The notes beneath the pieces were generated by a model, which saw only the letters and a program-made list of their open reading frames with translations, was not told where the DNA came from and made no database searches. A program made the position numbers and the translations under genes. From Verrucomicrobiota bacterium (GTDB lineage: Bacteria; Verrucomicrobiota; Verrucomicrobiia; Chthoniobacterales; UBA10450), in contig QHPZ01000001.1 in assembly GCA_003219225.1 (NCBI GenBank), positions 1 to 19,828 on the forward strand: DNA of 19,828 bases, written 5' to 3'. Shown here piece by piece: positions 8,742 to 16,051 of this stretch; within the stretch, counting starts at the first letter, position 1, and the number at the start of each line of letters is the position of its first letter.

Positions 8742-8783
8742 GAACGTCGAACGCTGAACGCCGAACGTCCAACGTCGAATTGA
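8742..8783. repeat. Heptad tandem repeat GAACGNC
   Basis: Six contiguous 7-bp units read GAACGTC, GAACGCT, GAACGCC, GAACGTC, CAACGTC and GAATTGA. It sits directly upstream of the LMF start and next to the tRNA remnant. The degenerate 7-bp period resembles low-complexity intergenic repeats rather than a coding sequence. Confidence 0.7.
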
Positions 8784-8798
8784 GCAGCAAAACAGGCG

Positions 8799-8860
8799 TG
8801 CCAGGGGGAGATTCGAACTCCCGACCAACCCCGAAAGCTTTCGGGGCTGCTCTATCGCTG
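8799..8860 (-). pseudogene. Degenerate second copy of the tRNA(CAU)
   Basis: Reading leftward, CAGCGATAGAGCAG matches the D-loop/D-stem of the intact tRNA at 12 of 14 positions. The anticodon arm is replaced by an 18-bp palindrome. Then TTGGTCGGGAGTTCGAATC and the acceptor 3' half TGGCA follow, with one C fewer than the intact tRNA. The 5' acceptor strand and first half of the D arm are missing. The stop codon of the GIY-YIG gene lies inside this copy. It is a direct repeat of the tRNA at 9102-9173, as expected for an attachment-site duplication. Confidence 0.8.
8829..8846. repeat. Perfect palindrome CCCCGAAAGCTTTCGGGG
   Basis: A perfect 18-bp palindrome occupies the place of the anticodon arm in the tRNA remnant, just behind the GIY-YIG stop codon. 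It could fold as a hairpin at the end of the tRNA/nuclease transcript, or mark a protein-binding or recombination site. Confidence 0.6.
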
Positions 8861-9093
8861 CAAATAGTAAATTGCCAGCCTTGGATTTTTCTTCCGTTTC
8901 AGTGCCCGCTCCAATTCCCGAGCTTCGCGAAGTGTCGGGGTTTCTTTTTTGGCGAAGATCTCAAGTTTCTCTCCAAGTCGCTTCGTTTCGCGGTGTGCCC
9001 GCGCAGATGCTGGGCGAATCGAGCGTGAAGATCGATGGCTGAACCGATGTAGTGTCGACCCGTTGAGCCTCGAAGGATATAAACCCATGCCAT
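8852..9093 (-). pseudogene. Small GIY-YIG nuclease, one-base frameshift at the A run 8986-8988
   Basis: ~80-residue single-domain nuclease. ATG 9093 gives MAWVYILRG, with the GIY-YIG pair as VYI...HYIG (HYIGSAIDL), followed by RFAQHLRGHTAK. Homology continues in the next frame as TKRLGEKLEIFAKKE, the conserved Glu in TLREARELE, and LKRKKNP to the stop at 8852-8854. Adding one A to the AAA run (GCGAAACGAAG) restores a single frame reading HTAKTKRLG, so this is a one-base homopolymer loss, probably a sequencing error or recent mutation. The start lies 8 nt behind the tRNA 3' end, with no room for a leader of its own, so the gene is probably read from the tRNA promoter. The C-terminus (LQR, stop) is encoded within the tRNA remnant. 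These proteins cut DNA; here a role in targeting the tRNA gene is inferred. Confidence 0.8.
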
Positions 9094-9101
9094 AGCAAAG
9101 T

Positions 9102-9173
9102 TGCCAGGGGGGAGATTCGAACTCCCGACCAAGGGCTTATGAGTCCCCTGCTCTACCACTGAGCTACCCTGGC
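9102..9173 (-). tRNA. tRNA with CAU anticodon (elongator Met most likely)
   Basis: A complete 72-nt cloverleaf. The acceptor GCCAGGG pairs with CCCTGGC; the D arm is GCTC/GAGC with loop AGTGGTA; the anticodon loop is CTCATAA; the T arm is GGGAG TTCGAAT CTCCC; the discriminator is A. CCA is not encoded (ACT follows). The anticodon stem has one A-G mismatch next to the loop. CAU could also be the lysidine-modified Ile2 tRNA; the sequence alone does not decide. A GIY-YIG nuclease gene starts 8 nt downstream. Confidence 0.9.
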
Positions 9174-9184
9174 GAGAGCGACAA

Positions 9185-9213
9185 AGGTTCATCGCCCCAC
9201 CGAAGCTTGTCAA
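9185..9213 (-). promoter_or_regulatory. Probable tRNA promoter
   Basis: On the leftward strand a perfect TTGACA -35 box (9208-9213) is followed after 17 bp by GAACCT (9185-9190), a weak -10 box, 11 bp before the tRNA. The -35 element and spacing are good; the -10 is poor, so this is tentative. Confidence 0.4.
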
Positions 9214-9246
9214 CGCAATCACCTGCGCGATTGCGATGATCCAGTT

Positions 9247-9952
9247 TTATTCTTTCTTCGTCAGGTAGGGCGCCAGTTGATTGCGATCACCGCGAATTGC
9301 TGCCATGAACAAGACCCCGTGCTGCTGCTGCACGGCGCCGCTCCATCCCTCCTGCTCGACAAGGCGCCAGTCGGAAAAATCGGGCGCCGTTCCCGTTTTC
9401 GGATCGCGTTCGGCGGGGAAGAGAAAGAACTGCATCCGTTTTTGCGTCACCCAGATCTGTGCGACCCGACCGGCTTCCTCGTCGTCGAAAACGCGGCAGC
9501 CAAGCGTCTGGAAATCGCCGAACTCCGGCGGCACTTCGTAGTGCTCGAGGTTGTGCTTCATAAAAAACAGATCCGCTCAAAAGCCGGCGCGCTTTGCTCG
9601 AGCCGGGAAAATCGTGGAGATGCTCGACAAACTTGATCACGAACACGCTCGCGATCACGACAAGCGCGATGCCAATCGCAGCCACGGCAGGATTTTTCGC
9701 GGCTCTTTTCCAAGTCCACTTTGGCCGCGCGATCAGTGCTTCACTCGAAAACCAGGCGGCGATCTCCGGCGGAATGGGCAGATCGCGGACCAACCTGGCC
9801 ACGACGCGATCGAACTCCTGCTGGTTTTTGAATTCCGTCGACTTGCCCGCGCGGGCGATCGCCGCGCGCATGGTGCGATCGTCGATCCGACGCTCGCTAA
9901 TCGGGGCACAAGCGACCAGCAGTCGGTCGCGCCGAGACAGACGCACCACCAT
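9247..9952 (-). pseudogene. Single-span membrane protein, putative anti-sigma partner, frame-broken near 9590
   Basis: The N-terminal frame (from ATG 9952) is cytoplasmic and charged, with a proline-containing helix region (LVRDLPIPPEIAAWF) and one membrane span around residues 88-108 (AVAAIGIALVVIASVFVIKF). The frame then loses sense after HDFPGSSKA. The downstream frame (to the stop at 9247) gives a compact soluble domain: MKHNLEHYEVPPEFGDF, CRVFDDEEAGRVAQIW, FFLFPAERD, EQEGWSGAVQQQHGVLFMAA. Together they read as one anchored protein with a periplasmic domain and a missing junction segment. Its ATG overlaps the TAA of the sigma-like gene (TAATG), so the two are translationally coupled, which is the usual layout of an ECF sigma and its membrane regulator. 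I do not recognise a named family; the anti-sigma role is inferred from context. Confidence 0.6.
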
Positions 9953-10434
9953 TATGTCAGCTCCTCCATCGGCACGACGCTGTTCAGCCAGGCTTGAAAC
10001 TGGCGCCGTGCCGAAAGCAGCAATTGCGAGAGCTCGGCTGTCTTCAGCTCGGTCACCTTCAGCAGATCGCGATGGCTGAATTCGCCCAAATAAAAAAGGG
10101 CGAGCGCAGTTCGTTGCGGTTCCGGTGCGGCTGAAATCCAGATCGCGAGCTGATTAGCATCGATTTGCAACACCTGATCGGCTGCCGCTGGCGAAAGCTC
10201 TTCCTGCGGAAGATCGACATTTTCGGGCTGCAGCCCCTGTTCGCTCGCTTCCAGGCAGCGGCCGCGCGCCTCACGATAAAGCCAGAAACGATCTGCTCGT
10301 GTTTCCGCTTCGCCAGCCCGCTCCGTCGCGGCGCGCAATGTCGCCTCGAAAACCTCGCGCGCTTTCTGCGCCTCGCCCAGCATTAAGAAACAAAAGCGAT
10401 AAAGCTGAGGAAGATTATCTTTCGACTCCGGCAC
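9952..10434 (-). CDS. Sigma-70 region-4-like (ECF-type) regulatory protein
   Basis: About 160 aa. The C-terminal half (AIWISAAPEPQRTALALFYLGEF through LLLSARRQFQAWL) has the pattern of sigma region 4.2: an 'EPQRTALALFYLGEFS' entry, a helix-turn-helix-like stretch and a terminal Arg-rich helix. The N-terminal half (LPQLYRFCFLMLGEAQKAREVFEATLRAA) resembles a shortened region 2. The conserved start appears to be GTG at 10434, preceded by GGAAGGG at good spacing; ATG 10470 would add 12 residues. It is followed without a gap by the membrane protein (TAATG overlap), suggesting a sigma/anti-sigma pair. Region 2 is poor, so it may be a divergent sigma factor or another region-4-only regulator. Confidence 0.6.
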   Translation of the reverse strand: MPESKDNLPQLYRFCFLMLGEAQKAREVFEATLRAATERAGEAETRADRFWLYREARGRCLEASEQGLQPENVDLPQEELSPAAADQVLQIDANQLAIWISAAPEPQRTALALFYLGEFSHRDLLKVTELKTAELSQLLLSARRQFQAWLNSVVPMEELT

Positions 10435-10567
10435 TCCGGCCACCCTTCCATTGCAAAAATTTCGCCGCATATTACGCGACTCGACTAGATCGACAAGCGC
10501 GGATGTCGATCTCCCGCGAGGGACTTCCGGTCTGGGGAGCCCAGGCTGCTAGCCTGCGGGTCGAGAT
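10435..10567. other. Intergenic between dapL and the sigma-like gene
   Basis: 133 bp without a gene. It holds a small hairpin (CAGGCT 10542-10547 with AGCCTG 10551-10556), a near-copy of the iterated motif (TAGATCGACA at 10486-10495) and GTCGATCTC at 10505. No convincing promoter or terminator is seen. Confidence 0.5.
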
Positions 10568-11793
10568 TTACGAGAAACGCTCGATTCGCCGCGCGGCTTC
10601 GTCGGCGTTCTCGCGGCTGTTGAACGCGGAGAGGCGGAAAAATCCTTCTCCCTGTGCGCCAAAGCCGCTCCCGGGCGTAATGATGATATTCAGCTCACTC
10701 AGCATCCGGTCGAACATTTCCCAACTCGTTAGGCCGGCCGGTGTTTTGATCCAAAGATAAGGCGCGTTCACGCCGCCGTGGACTTGCATTCCAGCCGCCG
10801 CGCACGCGTCGCGTAGGATTTTCGCGTTTGCCATGTAGTGCTCGATCAGCGCGCGAACCTGTTTGCATCCCTGCGGCGAATACAATGCTTCGGCGCCGCG
10901 CTGGACCGGATAACTCACGCTGTTCGATTTTGTGCTCCAACGACGTTGCCAGAGCGGATGCAACGGCAACTTTTTTCCCGATTCAGTGCGCGCGAGCACG
11001 GTCTTCGGCATCACGGTGAATCCGCAGCGCACACCGGTGAAGCCGCCGTTCTTGGAAAAACTGCGGAACTCGACCGCGCATTCACGCGCGCCGGGGATTT
11101 CGAAGATTGAATGTGGGATCTCGGGCTGCGAGATGTAGGCCTCGTAAGCGGCGTCGAACAAGAGCAGGACATCGTGCGCTCGCGCGTATTCGACCCATGC
11201 AGCGAGCTGCTCAGGTCTCGCAGCGGCGCCGGTCGGATTGTTCGGAAAACAGAGGTAAACTACATCGACATGTTCCCCGCCGCGGCGGGGCGGCTCGGGG
11301 ACGAAATCGTTTTCGATCTGCCTTCGTAGCTCCCGTCCTTGCGCGCCGGCCCGCTGTGACCGGCCATCACATTGGTGTCGACATAAACCGGATAAACCGG
11401 ATCGGGAACCGCGACTTTATTTTGGTCGCCGAGGATATCGAGAATGAAACCGCAATCGCATTTCGATCCGTCGGACACGAAAATCTCGTCGTCGGCGATG
11501 TCGATCTTGCGGTCGCGATAATCGTGCTGGGCAATTGTCGATCTTAGGAACTCGTAGCCCTGTTCGGGCCCGTAACCGCGAAACGTTTCGCGATGGCCGA
11601 GTTCTTCCACCGCATGCTTCACTGCCTCGATCGCGGCGCGCGGCAGCGGCTCGGTCACGTCGCCGATGCCGCAGCGAATCAATCTTTTTGCCGCCTCCGG
11701 ATTCCGCTCGCAAAACTCGCGAACGCGCCGAGCGATCTCGGGAAAAAGATAGCCAGCCTGCAGCTTGAGATAATTTTCGTTTAAGTACGCCAT
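10568..11793 (-). pseudogene. dapL: LL-diaminopimelate aminotransferase, frame-broken at ~11313
   Basis: PLP-dependent fold-type I aminotransferase converting tetrahydrodipicolinate to LL-diaminopimelate, a one-step route to lysine and peptidoglycan found in Chlamydiae, Verrucomicrobia and plants. The first frame (11793 to ~11316) gives MAYLNENYLKLQAGYLFPEI, IRCGIGDVTEPLP, YGPEQGYEFLR and DPVYPVYVDTNVMAG. After SYEG the sequence continues in another frame: IENDFVPEPP, the conserved LCFPNNPTGA, then DAAYEAYI, the PLP-lysine motif SFSKNGGFTG, and the C-terminus SAFNSRENADEAARR to the stop at 10568. Compared with the family about 7-9 residues (LxYLPAT-like) are missing at the junction, so roughly 20-25 bases are absent. 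An essential biosynthetic gene is unlikely to be dead unless another copy exists, so an assembly gap is a strong alternative. Confidence 0.9.
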
Positions 11794-11797
11794 GGAG

Positions 11798-11850
11798 GGA
11801 CGCGCTCCGTCGCGTCCGACGAATTAATGGGACGACACAGAGGTCGTCCC
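11798..11850. repeat. Pair of REP-like hairpins between dapL and the SOD gene
   Basis: Two adjacent palindromes: GGACGCG/CGCGTCC (11798-11804 and 11811-11817) and GGGACGAC/GTCGTCCC (11829-11836 and 11843-11850). They fill the 87-bp gap downstream of the SOD gene and could act as a transcript-end or mRNA-stabilising structure. They share the GGGACG theme with elements at 5008-5072 and 12494-12540. Confidence 0.65.
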
Positions 11851-11880
11851 GCCACTGTCACGCGATTCCGATCAGTGGTC

Positions 11881-12453
11881 TTAGTAATTCTTCGCTACCG
11901 CGTCCCAATTCACAACGTTCCACCAGGCTTTGATGTAATCGGGTCGACGGTTTTGGTATTTGAGATAGTAGGCGTGTTCCCACACGTCCAAGCCCAGAAT
12001 CGGCGTGTTGCCATCCATTAACGGACTGTCCTGATTGGGCGTCGACGTCACTTCGAGTTTGCCGCTTTTGTTTTTGATCAGCCAAACCCAGCCGCTGCCA
12101 AATCGCCCCGCACCGCCCGCGGCAAATTTTTACTTAAACGCGTCAAAGCTGCCGAAGGTGGATTTGATGTCATCGGCCAGCTTGCCTTTCGGTTCGCCGC
12201 CCGCATCCGGTCCCATGATTTTCCAAAAGAAGGAATGGTTGGCGTGGCCGCCGCCGTTGTTGCGCACGACTGTGCGTATGTTTTCCGGGACCGCATTGAG
12301 ATCGCTGATCAAATCTTCCACCGATTTCTTCTCGAGATCGGTGCTGATGTAAGTCTGGTGATGCTTGGTGTGATGGATCTCCATCGTCTGCGCGTCGATG
12401 TGCGGCTCCAAAGCATCGTAAGCATAGGGTAATTTCGGTAATTCGTAAGCCAT
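11881..12453 (-). pseudogene. Fe/Mn superoxide dismutase with in-frame TAA at codon 108
   Basis: Cytosolic superoxide dismutase, 190 codons, full family length. The metal ligands are His27 (IHHTKHHQTYI), His73 (GGGHANHSFFW), Asp156 and His160 (DVWEHAYYLKYQ). The second half GAGRFGSGWVWL looks manganese-type. Both halves are in the same frame, separated by one TAA at 12130-12132 (FDAFK, stop, KFAAGGAG). The family normally has Glu there (FK-E-KF), so a single G-to-T change (GAA to TAA) explains it. The truncated product would lose two of four metal ligands. This is either a point nonsense mutation or a base error; no recoding signal is visible. The start MAYELPKLPY (12453) is preferred over ATG 12462, which lies in a poorly conserved leader. 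Confidence 0.9.
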
Positions 12454-12493
12454 AGAAATCACGTTAGGCCGCGCAGAATCGCGGTCAATTGTT

Positions 12494-12540
12494 GGTCGGG
12501 ACGCCGCGCTGCGTCGTCCGGTGGGCGCACCGCACCGACG
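12494..12540. repeat. REP-like palindromic element between shc and the SOD gene
   Basis: Outer arms GTCGG/CCGAC (12495-12499 and 12535-12539) enclose the inner hairpin CGGTG-GGCG-CACCG (12519-12532). It ends one base before the shc stop codon and probably acts as a transcript-end structure for the hopanoid operon. Confidence 0.55.
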
Positions 12541-14538
12541 CTACCGATCGCAGCGATAGAAGCTCGATCGATCGCCTTTGCCGCTGCGAGAGTTTACGTA
12601 GGTGGCGAAGGCGAGGAGCGGGAAATTTTGGCGGTACATGTCGTACTTGAGATAGAAAACTCTCGGGAACCCGGTGCCGGTGATTTGCGGTTCGTCCCAT
12701 GTGCCGTCGGGCTTTTGCCGGCTCAAAAGGAAGCGCAGACCGCGCTGGATACTGCGCCGGTCGAGATCGCCACAGGCGCAGATGCCCATCACGGCCCAGG
12801 CCGTTTGGGACGCGGTGCTCTCCCCTCTGCCTTTTAGCTCGCGCGTGTCGTAGGACGCGCACGTTTCGCCCCAGCCGCCATCTTCATTTTGGCAACTCTC
12901 CAGCCAATCACGGCCGCGCAGGATCCAATCCTGGCTCACGTCCTGGCCGACAGCGCGCAAGCCGCGCAACACCTGCCACGTACCGTAAATGTAATTAACG
13001 CCCCAACGGCCGTACCACGAACCATCGTCTTCTTGAGTGTCGATCAAGTATTGAATCGCGTCGCGCACGCAGGATTCCTCGGCCTCGAACCCGATGTAGC
13101 CGAGCAACTCGAGCATGCGCGCGGTCAGATCGCTGCAGGTCGGATCGAGGATCGCGTTGTGATCTGCGAACGTCATGTCTTCGAGCCAGCGCGTCGTCAC
13201 GTCCTTATCGAACGCAGCCCAGCCGCCATCGCGGCATTGGAAACTCAAGACCCAATCGAGGGCGCGGCCGAACAATTGCTCGAGTGATTCTCGGTCTTTC
13301 GGCCGAATCAGCCGCAGCGCCATCAGCACCATCGCGGTGTCGTCCGTGTCTGGATAATAAACGTTGTTATACTCGAACGCCCAGCCGCTCGCTTCGGGAT
13401 GCGGATTGTTCATCGCCCAATCGCCGCGGATCCGCACCTCTTTGTTGACGAGCCACTCAGCCGCTTTTTGCAACGCCGGATGCGCCGCGGGCACACCGGA
13501 TTCGACGAGTGAGATCACGCTGATCGCGGTGTCCCAGACCGGCGAGAGACACGGCTGGATCCGAAAATCGTCCGGGTCGTCAACGAAGAGCCCGGCGAAA
13601 TCTCTCCGCGCTTTGTCGAAAATCGGGTGCCTCTTTGAATAGCCAAGCGCGCGCAACGCGATGAGCGAGTTGAGCATCGCCGGGTAGACTGCGGCCAACC
13701 CATCGCTGCCTTCGCCGATGCGCTCGACCATCCAGCGTTCCGCCTCATCCAGGGCAACGCGGCGCAGCGGTCGCACCGGCAGATTGTCGATAAATTTAAG
13801 GACGCGATCGGCGCGGAGGAAAAAATTTCGCCACGTAAAAAAGCGCGAGTCGCGCGGAAGTGTGAAATCCTTGTGCTCGGTGCCGAGCGGATAGAGCTCG
13901 TGCAGTTGTTTGAGCCCCGGCAACTCCCGGGTCGGTTTAAAATGGTTAATGATCGCAAGCGGCACGAGCATCGCCCGGCTCCACGATGACATCTTGTAGA
14001 TGTTGAACGGCGCCCACGGCGGCAGAAGCACCATCTCCACGAGAATGGCGGGCAGATATTTCCAGGGAAACTGTCCGAGCAACGCGAGGTAGAGTTTGCT
14101 GAAGGTGTTCAGCCGCGGGATGCCGCCGAGCCGCAAAATGTTCGCGCGCGCCTCGGCCATGAACGGCGCATCCGGCGAATAACCGGCCAGCTTGAGCGCG
14201 AAGTAAGCCTTGACCGACGCGTTGATCTCGCTGGGCCCGCCGTAGTAAATGTTCCAGCCGCCGTTGGGCAATTGGTGTTTAAGAATGTGGCGGACGCAAC
14301 GTTGCTGAAGTTCTTCGTCGACTTCGCCGAACCAGTGCATGAACAAGACGAAGTCGGAGCAGAGGGTGCTATCGACGATCAACTCGCCGCACCAATGACC
14401 GTCCGGCCGCTGCTGCCGGAGCAGGTTTTCCTGCGCGCGCTTGATCGCGTGCGCAATCTCGGTGTCCGCCGCCGCGTAGGCCGGCGCGACATCCGGCGCC
14501 GCGCTTGGTAATGCGATGACGTCAGTGGAACGACTCAT
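12541..14538 (-). CDS. shc: Squalene-hopene cyclase
   Basis: 665-aa membrane-associated cyclase that converts squalene to hopene/hopanol, the committed step of hopanoid synthesis. The catalytic acid motif DTDDTA is at 397-402. Repeated QW motifs occur along the chain (RQQRPDGHWCGEL, KHQLPNGGWNIYYG, QCRDGGWAAFD, TQEDDGSWYGRWG, CQNEDGGWGETC, RQKPDGTWDEP). The aromatic C-terminus GFPRVFYLKYDMYRQNFPL is typical. Length matches the family (about 630-690). It lies 40 nt downstream of hpnH on the same strand, forming a small hopanoid operon. The frame is intact. The first ~25 residues are low-complexity and may be trimmed, but ATG 14538 is reasonable because conserved sequence begins soon after. The upstream squalene-synthesis genes (hpnCDE) are not in this window. 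Confidence 0.95.
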   Translation of the reverse strand: MSRSTDVIALPSAAPDVAPAYAAADTEIAHAIKRAQENLLRQQRPDGHWCGELIVDSTLCSDFVLFMHWFGEVDEELQQRCVRHILKHQLPNGGWNIYYGGPSEINASVKAYFALKLAGYSPDAPFMAEARANILRLGGIPRLNTFSKLYLALLGQFPWKYLPAILVEMVLLPPWAPFNIYKMSSWSRAMLVPLAIINHFKPTRELPGLKQLHELYPLGTEHKDFTLPRDSRFFTWRNFFLRADRVLKFIDNLPVRPLRRVALDEAERWMVERIGEGSDGLAAVYPAMLNSLIALRALGYSKRHPIFDKARRDFAGLFVDDPDDFRIQPCLSPVWDTAISVISLVESGVPAAHPALQKAAEWLVNKEVRIRGDWAMNNPHPEASGWAFEYNNVYYPDTDDTAMVLMALRLIRPKDRESLEQLFGRALDWVLSFQCRDGGWAAFDKDVTTRWLEDMTFADHNAILDPTCSDLTARMLELLGYIGFEAEESCVRDAIQYLIDTQEDDGSWYGRWGVNYIYGTWQVLRGLRAVGQDVSQDWILRGRDWLESCQNEDGGWGETCASYDTRELKGRGESTASQTAWAVMGICACGDLDRRSIQRGLRFLLSRQKPDGTWDEPQITGTGFPRVFYLKYDMYRQNFPLLAFATYVNSRSGKGDRSSFYRCDR

Positions 14539-14571
14539 AAAAACTCGATCTTAGCCTAACGAGTCGGCACT

Positions 14572-14580
14572 GTCGATCTT
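14572..14580 (+). repeat. Iterated motif GTCGATCTT at the hpnH stop
   Basis: TGTCGATCTT overlaps the TAA stop of hpnH by two bases, in the 40-nt hpnH-shc gap. Seven bases further left is GCCTAACGAGT (14554-14564), a second recurring word. Confidence 0.6.
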
Positions 14581-15883
14581 ACGATGCCTGCGCGGACGCC
14601 GCCTGCGCGTTTTTGCCCGTTAGATGACCGTTGCCGCAGCTCACACCATTGAACACGGCGATCTCGCTGCCGTTGCTTCTCGTTTTCGGTTTCGATCCGA
14701 AATTGAACTTGATGTTTTTCCAGGTGTCGCCGCGCTGCGATTGGAGCCCGAGAGTGGCGGTCGGCTCGTAACCGCAATGGACCATGCAATTTTCGCAGCG
14801 ACTGTCGCGTGCGACGCCGTTGACCACGCCGTATCGCTCCCACTCCGTTTTCTCCAGCAGCTCGGCGTAGCTCGAGTAGTGGCCGTCCGTCATCAGGTAG
14901 CACGGGCCTTTCCAGCCCCGAATGTTGCGCGTGGGAATAGCCCAGGCCGAGCAGGTGAGATCGCGTTTGCCGGCAAGGAATTCGAAATAGATCGGTGTGC
15001 CGAAAAAGATGTAGCGGTTCATCCAGTCGTCGATCTTCCGGAATTTCTCGATCGTCATCTCGCGGGTGAGAAAGAAATTTTCCGGCCGCAGGTTGAGACG
15101 CTTGATCATGTCCTTTTTGGCGGCGTCATAGTCATAGCCCGGCGTGATCGTGTGCCCATCCACGCCGAGGTCAGCGAGATAATCGAACATCTGCTCAACC
15201 TCATGCATATCGGTCTCTTTATAGACGGTGGTGTTCGTCGCGACCTGATACCCCAGGACCTTCGCCATCTTGATGGCGAGAATGCATTCCCTGAACACGC
15301 CTTCGCGCTCGACGATGAGATCGTGAGTCCGCTCGCTCCCGTCGAGATGCACGTTCCAATACATCCATTTGTTAGGCGCAATCGTCGGCTTGACTGGATC
15401 TTTCGGGCCTTTCCGGATCTCCGCCGCGTCTTTCTCGCTGAGCAGGCCTTTGCCTAACAAGATGTCGATCTTGCGCTCGATCTCGTTGCGTTTCCCGTTT
15501 TGACCTTCGCTCAATTCTTTCGCCAGCCATTCGCGCATTTTTTTGCGCATGAACATGGCGTTCGTGCAGATGTAAACGATCCGTTTTTGCGCCAGCAACC
15601 CGTTCACCAGCGCTTCGATGTGCGGGTAAATGAGCGGTTCGCCGCCGCAAATCGAGATCATCGGGGCGTTGCATTCCTCCGCCGCGCCGAGGCAATCTTC
15701 CAGGCTCATCATGTCCTTGAGCGAGGTGGAATACTCGCGGATCCGCCCGCAGCCGGTGCAAGTGAGGTTACAGGTATGCAGCGGCTCGAGCTGCAGAACG
15801 GTGGCGAACTTCTTCGTGCCGCGCAGTTTGTGCCCGATGATGTAGCCCGCGATCTTGGTGGTGAGGGCGAGCGGAAATCTCAT
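14579..15883 (-). CDS. hpnH: HpnH-type radical SAM protein (adenosylhopane synthase)
   Basis: Radical SAM enzyme that attaches the adenosyl group of SAM to diploptene, opening the route to C35 extended hopanoids. The cluster motif CNLTCTGC gives CX3CX2C at Cys38, Cys42 and Cys45; ICGGEPLIYP follows. A C-terminal cysteine group (CENCMVHCGYEP) may bind an auxiliary cluster or zinc. At 434 aa it is longer than most proteobacterial HpnH proteins. The extra length includes a charged stretch around residues 125-170 (ERKIDILLGKGLLSEKDAAE) and a C-terminal tail rich in Asn, Gly and Ala. It is followed by shc, and the pair forms a hopanoid operon transcribed leftward. The start MRFPLALTTKIAGYIIGHKL is the usual HpnH beginning, supporting ATG 15883. 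Confidence 0.9.
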   Translation of the reverse strand: MRFPLALTTKIAGYIIGHKLRGTKKFATVLQLEPLHTCNLTCTGCGRIREYSTSLKDMMSLEDCLGAAEECNAPMISICGGEPLIYPHIEALVNGLLAQKRIVYICTNAMFMRKKMREWLAKELSEGQNGKRNEIERKIDILLGKGLLSEKDAAEIRKGPKDPVKPTIAPNKWMYWNVHLDGSERTHDLIVEREGVFRECILAIKMAKVLGYQVATNTTVYKETDMHEVEQMFDYLADLGVDGHTITPGYDYDAAKKDMIKRLNLRPENFFLTREMTIEKFRKIDDWMNRYIFFGTPIYFEFLAGKRDLTCSAWAIPTRNIRGWKGPCYLMTDGHYSSYAELLEKTEWERYGVVNGVARDSRCENCMVHCGYEPTATLGLQSQRGDTWKNIKFNFGSKPKTRSNGSEIAVFNGVSCGNGHLTGKNAQAASAQAS

Positions 15884-16051
15884 AAAGCCGTGGACAGTAG
15901 TGAAGTCGGCGGAGGTGTCAACGCCTCAGCGCCACTTCATATTAGACGCCAATCCGCCGAAAAATTCGAGTAAAACATCCGCGACCTCGACAGACTTCGG
16001 CAGTTGAATAGATTGAACGTAGAATGGGCGGAAAATTAGAACCGAATTAAC
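15884..16051. other. Divergent intergenic region between hpnH and the lipoprotein gene
   Basis: 168 bp that must hold the promoters of the leftward hopanoid operon and the rightward lipoprotein gene. The right half turns A+T-rich (TAGAAT at about 16020 could be a -10 box), but no convincing -35 box fits. No riboswitch or operator is recognised. Confidence 0.4.

Noticed and set aside
8742..8783. CRISPR-like array
   Set aside because: Units are only 7 bp, contiguous and without spacers; no cas genes are nearby.
8799..9173. Self-splicing intron within a tRNA
   Set aside because: The upstream tRNA is complete by itself, and the 303-bp unit contains only the nuclease frame, a palindrome and the tRNA copy, leaving no room for a catalytic intron core.
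14624..15457. Long plus-strand open frame (277 codons) opposite hpnH
   Set aside because: It is entirely antisense to a clearly conserved radical SAM gene, with composition typical of a high-GC shadow frame and no recognisable motif.
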